Part shown: positions 26,942-35,162 of the stretch, piece by piece
How the letters are laid out: every line of letters starts with the position of its first letter
Position numbering within the stretch: position 1 is the first letter of the stretch
Assembly (NCBI RefSeq): GCF_013415885.1
Contig: NZ_CP058910.1
Coordinates: 620,001-684,000, forward strand
Reading direction: 5' to 3'
DNA length: 64,000 nt
DNA from: Halosimplex rubrum
Lineage (GTDB): Archaea; Halobacteriota; Halobacteria; Halobacteriales; Haloarculaceae
Position numbers and translations under genes: made by a program
The notes under the pieces: generated by a model
What the model saw: the letters and a program-made list of their open reading frames with translations, nothing else
The model's database searches: none
Told to the model about the DNA's origin: nothing

Positions 26942-27778
26942 ATGAACGGCGAGGCGGTCCGGGTACTCACGTACAACGTTCGCCGCGACACGGCGCGCGA
27001 CGGGGAGTTCGACTGGGCGGGTCGGCGCGACGCCGTCGCGGGCACCATCCGCTTTCACCGCCCGGACGTGGTGGGCCTGCAGGAACCGCTCGCCCACCAG
27101 TACGCGGATCTGCGCGAGACCGTCCCCGGCTTCGAGTGGGTCGGCGACTCGCGGGAGGCCGAGGAGGGCGACGGGGAGTTCTGTCCCGTCGGTTACCGCG
27201 GCGACCGCTTCGACCGGCTCGATTCGGGCACGTTCTGGCTCTCGCCGACGCCCGACGACCCCGGCAGCGTCGGCTGGGACGCCGCCTACCCCCGGATCGC
27301 CACGTGGGTTCGCCTGCGCGACCGCGCCGCCGGCGGGACAGTGCTGTACTGCAACACCCACCTCGACCACGAGGGCGCCCGCGCCCGCGTCGAGGGCGCT
27401 CGGGTGCTCCGCGAACGAGCGAGCGAGATCCGCGAGGACGACGAACCGGTCGTCGTCGGTGGGGACTTCAACTGCGTGGCCGGCGACGAACCGTACCGGG
27501 CACTCGCCGACGATAGCGGCGACGCCCCCGAAGCCAAACGGGGTGGACAAGGCGGGCTCCGGCTGGTCGACGCCCGCGAAGCGAGCCCGTACCCCGCACA
27601 CGGCCCGGACACCACCCGGACCGACTTCGAGTCGCTGTTGCCCGACCGGGGGATCGACCACGTCTTCGTCGCCGGCGCGGCGGTGGAGGGGTACGGCGTC
27701 GCCGCCGACGCGGTCGGCGACGGCTGGTTCCCCTCCGACCACCTCCCCGTCGTCGTCGACCTGGATCTGTGGACCTGA
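26942..27778 (+). CDS. Endonuclease/exonuclease/phosphatase family protein
   Basis: 278 residues. All EEP landmarks are visible: LTYNVRRD at the start, VVGLQEP (catalytic Glu, about residue 46), NTHLDHEG, GGDFNCV, RGIDHVFV and the closing FPSDHLPVVV. The fold hydrolyses phosphodiesters or phosphomonoesters; members range from AP endonucleases to sphingomyelinases and sugar-phosphate phosphatases, so the substrate is open. No signal peptide, so cytoplasmic. The upstream 266 bases before it hold no gene, only a GC-rich hairpin (GCGCGCC...GGCGCGC near 26820). Confidence 0.8.
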   Translation: MNGEAVRVLTYNVRRDTARDGEFDWAGRRDAVAGTIRFHRPDVVGLQEPLAHQYADLRETVPGFEWVGDSREAEEGDGEFCPVGYRGDRFDRLDSGTFWLSPTPDDPGSVGWDAAYPRIATWVRLRDRAAGGTVLYCNTHLDHEGARARVEGARVLRERASEIREDDEPVVVGGDFNCVAGDEPYRALADDSGDAPEAKRGGQGGLRLVDAREASPYPAHGPDTTRTDFESLLPDRGIDHVFVAGAAVEGYGVAADAVGDGWFPSDHLPVVVDLDLWT

Positions 27779-27796
27779 GCGGGCGGCCGACCGCCG

Positions 27797-28477
27797 TCAG
27801 CCGTCCGGGACCGCCGTCTCGGCCTCGAACCGGTCGAAAAAGTCCTGCATGAACGCCCAGCGGGACTCGCCGCGCCGGCGACCGGGCGGCGTGTACAGCG
27901 CGTCCAGTCGCTCGCGCGCCCACTCGCGGAGGAGCGTCAGGTCCGGCACGCCCGCGTCGTCCGCGCCGCTGGCGCCGACCGCCCCGGGAGCCGACCCGGT
28001 GTCGATCGCCGCGTACTTCTCGCCCGCTCGCCCCGAGCGCTCGCCGACGATACAGGCCAGGCGGACGAGACCGACCGCTCCGGCCGCGTCAAGCTTGTCG
28101 GCGTCGAAGAGCAGTTTCGCCGCCGTGGTCTCCGGTTCGGGGGAACTCGGCCGGATGCTGTGACTCCGCAGACAGTGGACGACCGCGTCGACGCGGTCGG
28201 CGGTCACTCCCTCAGAGGCCAGCAGGTCCGACGCCTCCACGGCCGCCCACTCGCCGTGGTCGTCGATCTCGCCGGTCCGTTCGAGCGGCCGGCCGACGTC
28301 GTGCAGCCAGGCCGCCGCGGCGAGGACGCCGCTGTCGACGGACCGGTCCCAGTCGCCGGCGAGCCGAAGCGACAGGTCGCGGACGCGCTTGGCGTGGAAC
28401 GCGTCGTGAGCGGGGAGGGCATCGTCGTAGTGCGGCACCGCCAGCCGGCGGGCCAGCGAGTCGAGGTCGGAGGGCAT
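27797..28477 (-). CDS. HD-domain phosphohydrolase
   Basis: 226 residues. Metal ligands in order: His of DAFHAKRV (about residue 27), WLHDVGR (HD pair, about 57-58), a His near HSIRPSS, and FDADKLDA (about 131-138). HD proteins of this size hydrolyse nucleotides or phosphodiesters; the pattern is that of the YedJ-like group. Residues 150-175 are a Gly/Ala/Asp-rich insert. Convergent with the EEP gene, 18 bases between stops. Confidence 0.82.
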   Translation of the reverse strand: MPSDLDSLARRLAVPHYDDALPAHDAFHAKRVRDLSLRLAGDWDRSVDSGVLAAAAWLHDVGRPLERTGEIDDHGEWAAVEASDLLASEGVTADRVDAVVHCLRSHSIRPSSPEPETTAAKLLFDADKLDAAGAVGLVRLACIVGERSGRAGEKYAAIDTGSAPGAVGASGADDAGVPDLTLLREWARERLDALYTPPGRRRGESRWAFMQDFFDRFEAETAVPDG

Positions 28478-28590
28478 TGCCGAGCGGTCCGCGCGCCGAC
28501 AGGATAGCCGTTCTGGAAGCGAACGCCGAGTCGTCGGTTCCCCGGAGCGCCCGGCGCGCTTTTGCCGTTCGGCCCCCTACCGTCGGGGAT

Positions 28591-28941
28591 ATGCTACTGG
28601 TACGCGGCCACGCGGGCGGGACGGCGCTGACGGGGACGCTCTACGAGCGGGGCGAGCGGCCGCCGACCTTCGAGGGCGCGCCGGACGAGGGCGCCCCCTA
28701 CGTCTGGATCTGCGACGAGTTCTACGAGGTGGAGTCGGGCGGACAGCTCCAGCGGATCGACGGCACGGAGCGGCGGGTCGCCTTCGAGGCGCCCACCACC
28801 CGCGGGTTCGACACGCGCGAGGCGGGGCTGGCCGCGGCGAAGGAACACGTCCGCACGCAGTTCGCCCGGCTCGGACTCCGGGGCGAGGACGTCGAGATCG
28901 AGATAATCGAGAACCCGGACAGGGAGGAGCCGGAGCTGTAG
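28591..28941 (+). CDS. Conserved small haloarchaeal protein, function unknown
   Basis: 116 residues from the ATG at 28591 (MLLVRGHAGGTALTGTLYER). Acidic, soluble, mixed strand/helix, with an aromatic-rich middle (YVWICDEFYEVESGG) and a helical end. I believe similar proteins occur throughout haloarchaea as a domain of unknown function, but cannot name it with certainty. The ATG at 28477 in the same frame belongs to the divergent gene's start region and yields a noisy extension, so it was not used. Confidence 0.6.
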   Translation: MLLVRGHAGGTALTGTLYERGERPPTFEGAPDEGAPYVWICDEFYEVESGGQLQRIDGTERRVAFEAPTTRGFDTREAGLAAAKEHVRTQFARLGLRGEDVEIEIIENPDREEPEL

Positions 28942-28948
28942 GAGTCGC

Positions 28949-29875
28949 CTACTGCACGTCCGACGACGACGCGCGGTTGAGCAGGTAGACGGCGATCCCG
29001 CCGAACAGCACGTCGAGCGCGAGCAGCACGGCGATCGCGGGGACGAGCGTGTTCCAGATCCCCGTGAAGCGAGTGACCTCGACGACGGTCATCACGTCCT
29101 GGTCGAGCATCAGCGCGCGAGCGGCGTCGACGCCGTAGGTGATGGGGTTGAAGGTAGCGACGGTCTGGATCCAGCCGGGCATCGCCGACAGCGGGAGAAA
29201 GGCCGTCGAGACGAACAGCAGGGGGAACTGCAGGAGGTTCGCGCCGATAATCGTCGACTCCTGGTCGCGCGTGACGACGGCGAAGATGTTCGAGAGCGCG
29301 ACGAACCACAGCGAGAAGAGGATCCCGACGAAGACGATCCCGACGGCGCCGACGAACCCGGTGGCGACGTTCGCGCCGAGGACGGTGCCGAGGCCGAGGA
29401 TGATGGCGATCTGGACGACGATGCGGAGGATCTCGGCGGCGGTCTTGCCGAGGAACATCGCCGAGCGACTCATCGGCATCACGAGCGTCTTCTCGAACAG
29501 CCCTTCCTCCATGTCGTTGACGAGGCCGATCCCCGACCCCGCGGCGGCCGCCAGCGACACCTGCATCGCGATGGCGGGCAACAGGAACGTCTCGTAGGTG
29601 ATGCCGCCGGTGGCGCCGCCGCTGATCGCGCCGGTGGCGATCTGGCCGAACACCTGCGTGAACAGGACGAGGAAGATGATCGGCTGGACGAGCGACCCGA
29701 CGACGACGAAGGGGTTGCGCACCGCCTTGAGGTTCCAGCGGACGAAGTTCACCCAGAAGTCGCCCAGGAAGGAGTTGCCCGACAGCCGCTCGTCCGTCGG
29801 ACGGGCGGTGCCGCCGTCGGTGCGAACGTCCCCGCCGTCGGTCTCCCGCGCGTCGTCGACCGACCGATCGCTCAT
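28949..29875 (-). CDS. ABC-2 type permease (drug/lipid exporter)
   Basis: 308 residues, six membrane helices with the ABC-2 pattern. After a polar N-terminus come helix 1 (PFVVVGSLVQPIIFLVLFTQ), a re-entrant segment with GISYETFLLP-like sequence (GGITYETFLLPAIAMQ), then the conserved helix block to PGWIQTVATFNPITYGVDAAR before the last helix. Its start overlaps the stop of the ATPase gene by 4 bases, so the two are coupled. Substrate class in this DrrB-like group is hydrophobic drugs or lipids. Confidence 0.88.
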   Translation of the reverse strand: MSDRSVDDARETDGGDVRTDGGTARPTDERLSGNSFLGDFWVNFVRWNLKAVRNPFVVVGSLVQPIIFLVLFTQVFGQIATGAISGGATGGITYETFLLPAIAMQVSLAAAAGSGIGLVNDMEEGLFEKTLVMPMSRSAMFLGKTAAEILRIVVQIAIILGLGTVLGANVATGFVGAVGIVFVGILFSLWFVALSNIFAVVTRDQESTIIGANLLQFPLLFVSTAFLPLSAMPGWIQTVATFNPITYGVDAARALMLDQDVMTVVEVTRFTGIWNTLVPAIAVLLALDVLFGGIAVYLLNRASSSDVQ

Positions 29876-30954
29876 TCGGCGGTCACCTCCCCGGTCACGT
29901 CGGCGGCGTCGGCCGCCCGGTCCTCCGAATCGAGCTCCTCGCCGGTGATCGCGAGGAACACGTCGTCCAGCGTCGGCGAGCGGATGTTGAAGCCGGTCAC
30001 CGTGATCCCGTCGTCCCGGAGCGCGACCAGCAGGTCGGTCCCGTGCTGGCGGGCCCGCTCGGCGGTGACGCTGATGCCGTCGTCGGTGACCGCCACGTCG
30101 GCGTCGGCGTCGAACACGTCGCCCGCGCGGGCGATCTCGGCGGCGCGCTCGCGGGCGGCGGCGCTCCCGTCCCCGGTCGCGTCGACCGCCTCGCCCTCGA
30201 TCTCCACGTCGAGGATCTCCCCGCCGACGCGGCGTTTCAGCTCCATCGGCGACCCTGTGGCGACGATCTCGCCGTCGAGGATGACCGAGAGGCGGTCGCA
30301 GAGCTGGTCGGCCTCCTCGAGGTACTGCGTGGTCAGAAAGAGGGTCGTCCCGCGCTCGTTGATGCGCTCGAAGTACTCCCAGAGGCGGTTTCGGGCTTTG
30401 GGGTCCAGTCCCGTCGTCGGTTCGTCGAGGAAGACGAGCGGGGGGCTGTGGACGAGCGCGGTCGCGGCGTCCAGCCGCTTTTTCATCCCGCCGGAGAACT
30501 CGCCGGCGCGCTTGTCGCCCACGTCGGCCAGGTCGACCAGGTCGAGCAGTTCGTCGATGCGGTCGGCGCGCTGGCTCTTGGGCACGCCGTAGGCCCGCGC
30601 GGCGAAGCGGATGTTCTCCCGGGCCGTGAGTTCCTCGTCGACGCTGGTCTCCTGGGCCATGTAGCCGATCGTCTCGCGGACGCGGCGCGCGTCGTCGCGC
30701 ACGTCGTAGCCGTTGACGGTGATCGAGCCGCCGGTCGGCGAGAGGAGGGTCGCGAAGGTCTTGATCGTCGTCGTCTTCCCGGCGCCGTTCGGGCCGAGGA
30801 AGCCGAAGAACTCCCCTTCCGGCACGGTCAAGTCGATCCCCTTGACCGCCTCGGTCCCGTCGGCGTAGGTCAGTTCCACACCGCTGGCTGCGATGGCGTT
30901 CCCGCGACCGTCCCCGGCGTCGCCGCCGTCCGGTCGTGGCTTCCGTTCTCTCAC
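29872..30954 (-). CDS. ABC-2 exporter ATP-binding protein, DrrA-like
   Basis: 360 residues from a GTG. Walker A GPNGAGKTTTIKTFATLL (about residues 54-71), signature EFSGGMKKRLDAA, Walker B VFLDEPTTGLD, and the switch region with LTTQYLEEADQL. The C-terminal 90 residues carry the DrrA-type extension ending SPTLDDVFLAITG. It energises the downstream permease. The preceding gene on the same strand, 37 bases upstream, is a Bat-type regulator, probably controlling or belonging to this operon. Confidence 0.9.
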   Translation of the reverse strand: MRERKPRPDGGDAGDGRGNAIAASGVELTYADGTEAVKGIDLTVPEGEFFGFLGPNGAGKTTTIKTFATLLSPTGGSITVNGYDVRDDARRVRETIGYMAQETSVDEELTARENIRFAARAYGVPKSQRADRIDELLDLVDLADVGDKRAGEFSGGMKKRLDAATALVHSPPLVFLDEPTTGLDPKARNRLWEYFERINERGTTLFLTTQYLEEADQLCDRLSVILDGEIVATGSPMELKRRVGGEILDVEIEGEAVDATGDGSAAARERAAEIARAGDVFDADADVAVTDDGISVTAERARQHGTDLLVALRDDGITVTGFNIRSPTLDDVFLAITGEELDSEDRAADAADVTGEVTAE

Positions 30955-30991
30955 GCGAGTGAGTTACGGCTACGCGCCCGTAGCCCTGGCC

Positions 30992-31714
30992 CTAATCCAT
31001 TCGGGGTTTTATGTGTGAGTCGGCGTTGCGGAACTGCGCGACGAGGTGGCTCTGGGCGCGGCGCAGTCGCTCGGAGCACGACGCGGGCGTGACGCCGAGT
31101 TCCTCGGCCACGTCGGCGGTCGACGCCGTCCGCGGCACGTCGAAGTAGCCCATCTCGTGGGCGAGCACGAGCGCTTCGCGCTGCGGTTCGGTCATCCCCG
31201 GCGGGCCCGGGGAGTCGCCGTCGAGAGCGCCGAAGGGGCCGGGTTCCTCGGCGTCGCGGGCGCCGTCGCCGTCGTCGACCTCGACGAGGCGGTCGAGGCG
31301 GAAGGTGTAGTCGTTGGTCCGACAGAAGTCGCGGAAGGCGTCGAACTCCTCGCGGTCGGCGAACCACCGTCGCTCGGTCCACCCCTCCGGCGTGACCGTC
31401 ACGCGGTCGGGGACCGACCTGTTGTTCGCGAGCGCCTCCAGCCCCTCCGGCGGCCCGCCGGTCGGACGACACTGATACCGGCGGGCGTCGCCGTCGGCGA
31501 CGACCAGCGAGTGGTCGGTCACCGAGTCGGCCGCGGCGAAGGCGGCCTCGACGGCCTCGCGACTCGCACCGACCGTCCGCACGACGAACTCCGGCGGCCC
31601 CGACGGCGCGGCCCCCACCGACTCGAACTCGACGGTCGCCTCGGGCACGCCGGCCGCCACGTCGACGAGCGCCAGGTCCTCGCCGGCCAGCCGAAACTCC
31701 GCGATCAGTCCCAT
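30992..31714 (-). CDS. Bacterio-opsin activator (HTH_10) family regulator
   Basis: 240 residues. The C-terminal 60 (EPQREALVLAHEMGYFDVP, then STADVAEELGVTPASCSERL) is the HTH_10 DNA-binding domain typical of Bat/BoxR-like haloarchaeal regulators. The N-terminal 160 residues resemble the sensor region found with this domain but lack a clear PAS or GAF signature. The start is the ATG at 31714. Because it is transcribed just before the exporter genes with only 37 bases between, it is a candidate regulator of that exporter. Confidence 0.82.
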   Translation of the reverse strand: MGLIAEFRLAGEDLALVDVAAGVPEATVEFESVGAAPSGPPEFVVRTVGASREAVEAAFAAADSVTDHSLVVADGDARRYQCRPTGGPPEGLEALANNRSVPDRVTVTPEGWTERRWFADREEFDAFRDFCRTNDYTFRLDRLVEVDDGDGARDAEEPGPFGALDGDSPGPPGMTEPQREALVLAHEMGYFDVPRTASTADVAEELGVTPASCSERLRRAQSHLVAQFRNADSHIKPRMD

Positions 31715-31869
31715 GGGACTCGGGAGGGCCCCGAGCGTGTTAATCGATCGGACGGCGCGGTGGCCGGTTCGGTCGACGGGGCGCCGATCCCGGGGAGCGA
31801 CCCGGGTTGCGGGTCCCGGGGTTCGCCGGCGCGCTCGTCGGACCCGGCGAACGGGTGCGGCCGATCGCC

Positions 31870-34032
31870 TCAGTCGTCGGCCGCCGACTCCGCGGGACCG
31901 CCGCCGACCGCGACCGCCTCGCCCTCCCGGACCTCGATCGCCTCGATCAGCAACTCCGCCACGTCGACGACCTCGATCTCGTCCTCGAAGCCGCCGGTCT
32001 TGCGGCCGTCCTCGAACATCGTGGTACACATCGGGCAGGCGACGACGAACTTCTCGACCGCGGGACCGACGGCGGTGTCCTCGACGGCCTCGCGCAGCCG
32101 TTCCTCGCTGGGTTTGGGCTCCTCGTCGAACTCCATCCAGAGGCCGCCGCCGCCGCCGCCACAGCAAAAGGAATCGCTCCGGTTGCGCGGCATCTCCGCC
32201 AGCTCGCAGCCCGTGGCGCGGACCAGCTCGCGGGGCGCCTCGTACTCGCCGTTGTACCGCCCGAGGTGACAGGGGTCGTGGTAGGTGACGGTGTCGTCGA
32301 GTTCGTCGCCGCGCAGGCCGAGCCGGCCCTCGCTCACGAGGTCCTCGACGACCTGGGTCCAGTGGAAGACCGGCGCGCCCGCCCAGTTCTCCTCGGGCAC
32401 CTCCATCATCGGGTCGTCGGCGTACGCCTCGAAGTCCACTTCGGGGTACTCGTTTTCGAAGGTGTTCATCGCGTGGGGGTCGGTGCAGACGATCCGTTCG
32501 AACTCACAGTCGTCGAACGTGTCGACGAGGGTCGCGGCCTGCTCGACGAAGAGGAACTCCTCGCCGACCCGGCGGGCGTCGTTGCCGTCGTACACCTCGT
32601 CATCGTAGAGAATCCCGTAGTCCACGTCCGCGCGCTCGAAGATGCGGGCGAGCGAGCGAGCGACCTTCCTGTTGCGGTCGTCGAAGCTCGGGTAGTCGCC
32701 GACGTACCAGAGGTACTCCACCGACTCCTCGCGGGCGTCGGTCGGCTCGGCGTCCAGTTCGTCGGCCCAGTCCGCGCGCTTGCGCTGTGACTCCCCGAAG
32801 GTGTTGCCCTGCTGCATCACGTTCTGGAAGACGTCCTGAACCGACCGGTCCAGGTCCCCCTGGTCGACGAGCTGGCGGTTCATCCGGGTAAAGGAGTCGA
32901 GGTGTTCGATCTCGACGGGGCAGGCGTCCATGCAGGCCATGCACGACATACAGGACTCCATCGTCGCGGCGTCGACGACGGAAGTACCCCCGTCGGCGAC
33001 GATGTCGACCGCCTCGCTGCCGGCGTCGCGACTCTCGCGGTAGCGCTTGAGGTCGAGGATCACGTCCCGCGGGTCGAGCGGGCGACCGGCGGCCTTGGCC
33101 GGGCAGGCGGTCGAACAGCGGCCGCACTTGGTGCAGGCGTCCTGGTCGAGCAGCTCCTTCCAGGTGAAGTCGTCGATGGACTCGGCGTTGGTGGCGTCCA
33201 GATCGGCCGGGACGCCGGGGAGCCGGCGACCGGCGTCCTCGTCGCGGGCGACGACGTTGGCCGCCGAGGCGAGCATGTGGAACGGTTTCCCGAGCGGGAG
33301 CGCGGCGATAAAGGCCAGCGCGAGGACCGAGTGGCTCCACCAGACGAGCGGGTACGCCGCCTCGGCCGCGGCGGCGCTCACGCCGGCGCCGTCGAGGGCG
33401 ACGGCGACCGCCCAGCCGACGAAGCTCACCGTCTCGAAGTCGGGGAAGTTCTGCCCGAGGATCCGGACCCCCTCGGTGAGGTAGCCGCCGACGCCCAGCA
33501 GGAACAGCGCCCAGACGAACAGGTCGTCCTCGGCGGAGGTGTGACGACCCCACAGGCGGTCGTCGCGGGCGGCATAGCGCCGGTAGAGGAGGACGCCGAG
33601 GCCGACGACGAACAGCAGCCCCATCGCGTCGACGACGAACGAATAGGAGAGGTAGAAGTCGCCGACGAAGAACGAATCGCCCGTGAGCGGGCCGTAGATG
33701 TCCATGTCGATGCCGAGGACGGTGGTCGCGATGAGAAGCGTGAGAAAGCCCCAGAGGACGAAGGCGTGAGCGAGGCCAGCGACGAGATCGCCGTCGCGCA
33801 GGGTCCGGTTCGACAGGACGGTCCCCGCCGCGCCGACGACCCGCTGGGGCAGGTCGTCGAGCCGGTTCAGCGGGTCCTCGCGACCCTCGGCGTAGCGGGC
33901 GACCCGGCGGTACGACCCCAGCAGGAAGACGGCGATGGCGACGGCAGCGAGGTAGTAGAACGCGGCCTTCCCGACCGGGCCGATCCCCCAGAACGTCGGG
34001 CGAGTCACCGCGTCGGCCTGGAGCAAGCGCAT
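31870..34032 (-). CDS. HdrD-like membrane-bound iron-sulfur oxidoreductase
   Basis: 720 residues. The first 260 hold about six helices resembling a NarI-like cytochrome b subunit, including a WWSHSVLALAFIAALPLGKP helix whose His could ligate haem. Two 4Fe4S motifs follow: CTKCGRCSTACP (about 297-308) and CMSCMACMDACP (about 358-369). The C-terminal third has the CCG-type element with HDPCH (about 584) and FCCGGGG (about 620), and then CPMC. Such fusions pass electrons between a soluble donor, often ETF, and membrane quinone. Haloarchaea lack methanogenic heterodisulfide, so the donor is unknown. Divergent from the next gene. Confidence 0.85.
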   Translation of the reverse strand: MRLLQADAVTRPTFWGIGPVGKAAFYYLAAVAIAVFLLGSYRRVARYAEGREDPLNRLDDLPQRVVGAAGTVLSNRTLRDGDLVAGLAHAFVLWGFLTLLIATTVLGIDMDIYGPLTGDSFFVGDFYLSYSFVVDAMGLLFVVGLGVLLYRRYAARDDRLWGRHTSAEDDLFVWALFLLGVGGYLTEGVRILGQNFPDFETVSFVGWAVAVALDGAGVSAAAAEAAYPLVWWSHSVLALAFIAALPLGKPFHMLASAANVVARDEDAGRRLPGVPADLDATNAESIDDFTWKELLDQDACTKCGRCSTACPAKAAGRPLDPRDVILDLKRYRESRDAGSEAVDIVADGGTSVVDAATMESCMSCMACMDACPVEIEHLDSFTRMNRQLVDQGDLDRSVQDVFQNVMQQGNTFGESQRKRADWADELDAEPTDAREESVEYLWYVGDYPSFDDRNRKVARSLARIFERADVDYGILYDDEVYDGNDARRVGEEFLFVEQAATLVDTFDDCEFERIVCTDPHAMNTFENEYPEVDFEAYADDPMMEVPEENWAGAPVFHWTQVVEDLVSEGRLGLRGDELDDTVTYHDPCHLGRYNGEYEAPRELVRATGCELAEMPRNRSDSFCCGGGGGGLWMEFDEEPKPSEERLREAVEDTAVGPAVEKFVVACPMCTTMFEDGRKTGGFEDEIEVVDVAELLIEAIEVREGEAVAVGGGPAESAADD

Positions 34033-34215
34033 ACTAGAACCCGGTCGGACGCCCCCTTAACGTTTGTCACGATCCCACACGGATTCGGTTCACAACCGTT
34101 GTGCCGTTTGTCGGTTTTCGGCGGTCGCGAGTCGAGCGCGACGGTGACGACGAGGCCGCTCGCCGCAGATGTCAACAATTATTTAGGTGTGCGTCCCCGC
34201 AATGCGGTTCGGGCA

Positions 34216-34815
34216 ATGGACGAAAAGACCGAGGAACTGCGGGACATCTTCATGGACGTTTCCGACGAGGAGACGGTCACGGAGACCCAGGAGGAGCCGC
34301 GGGGCTCCATCGCGGACCAGCCGGACGAGGCGACGATCCGCGAGCGCCTGCGGGGGGTAATCGAGGCGCTCGCCGACCGCTACGACTTCGACTCGGCGTT
34401 CGAGACGGAGACGTACGTCGACCTGGTCCGGGGGTTCTACGACGACGGGTCCGACGAGGCGATCGCCGACGACCTCGGCGTCTCGCCCGACGAAGTGTTC
34501 CGCGCACGCATGGATCTGCACCTGTTCCGGGGGGACGACACGGCGGCGCCGTTCGACATCTGCGAACTGCGCCGCCGCCGCGACGCCGACGACGCGGCGC
34601 TGGCCGCCGAGTTCGGCGTCGACGAGCCGACGCTGGCCCACTACCGCCGCGTCGTCGACGCTCAGGACGCCGCCCGGGCGGCGAACCACCGCTATCAGAC
34701 CGAGTTCGACGAGATACTCACCGACGCCGCCATCTCGGGGTCGCTCACCGAGTCCGTCACCGACGACGGCCTCGACGAGGCCGCCGAGGACATCGAGACT
34801 GACGTGTCGTTCTGA
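34216..34815 (+). CDS. Acidic haloarchaeal protein with HTH-like region
   Basis: 199 residues beginning MDEKTEELRDIFMDVSDEE. Very acidic. The middle (DEAIADDLGVSPDEVFRAR and then DAALAAEFGVDEPTLAHYRR) shows two helix-turn-helix-like units of the sigma-region or resolvase type. I recall this family being annotated as 'conditioned medium-induced protein 4' in haloarchaea, a name linked to cell-density response; I cannot check that here. An AT-rich box (AATTATTTA) lies about 40-48 bases upstream of the ATG. Divergent from the HdrD-like gene. Confidence 0.68.
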   Translation: MDEKTEELRDIFMDVSDEETVTETQEEPRGSIADQPDEATIRERLRGVIEALADRYDFDSAFETETYVDLVRGFYDDGSDEAIADDLGVSPDEVFRARMDLHLFRGDDTAAPFDICELRRRRDADDAALAAEFGVDEPTLAHYRRVVDAQDAARAANHRYQTEFDEILTDAAISGSLTESVTDDGLDEAAEDIETDVSF

Positions 34816-35162
34816 GCGGGGACTTCGATCCGATCTCCTCGGCACCGGGGTCTCCGTCCGCGTTCGATTCGTGCCGATCAGTTTCGCGTGCGAAACCATC
34901 CTTTTCCGCCTCGGGTTTCCTCGCTCACTCCGTTCGCTGCGGGAACCACTCGGCGCAAAAACATGGGTGAAAAAGGCCGCCTCCGCCGTCTTCGACGGCT
35001 CCGGCGGTGAACCGCTCGCTTCGCTCGCGGACGATCGACTAGGGATCGACCACTAACTGCACCGCCTGTACTGAACGTCGCGACTCGTGTCCCACCGTCG
35101 GTCCCGTCCCCGCCGAACGACCCCGCAACAACACTTAGGCCGGCGGCGGACGCCCGTCGGGT
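34816..35162. other. 347-bp intergenic region containing palindromic element A
   Basis: No gene is visible. The central part (34895-35030) is the first copy of a modular palindromic element described in its own entry. The last 120 bases carry nothing clear beyond the approach to the sulfatase start; several stop codons in all frames break any reading. Confidence 0.6.
34895..35030 (+). repeat. Palindromic intergenic element, copy A
   Basis: First arm 34895-34920 (ACCATCCTTTTCCGCC, then TCGGGTTTCC) pairs imperfectly with 34941-34968 (GGAACC, CTCGGCGCAAAAACATGGGT), leaving CGCTCACTCCGTTCGCTGCG at the apex. Downstream is a second hairpin at 34976-35008 (GCCGTC-TTC-GACGGC core, flanked by CCGCC and GGCGG with TCC bulges), then CGGTGAACCGCTCGC at 35005-35019. 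The same order of parts recurs at 41747-41941 and, inverted, at 57781-57919. Confidence 0.7.

Noticed and set aside
31870-34032. Methanogen heterodisulfide reductase
   Set aside because: The CCG and 4Fe4S parts are HdrD-like, but the organism is a haloarchaeon without methanogenesis; only the architecture is claimed.
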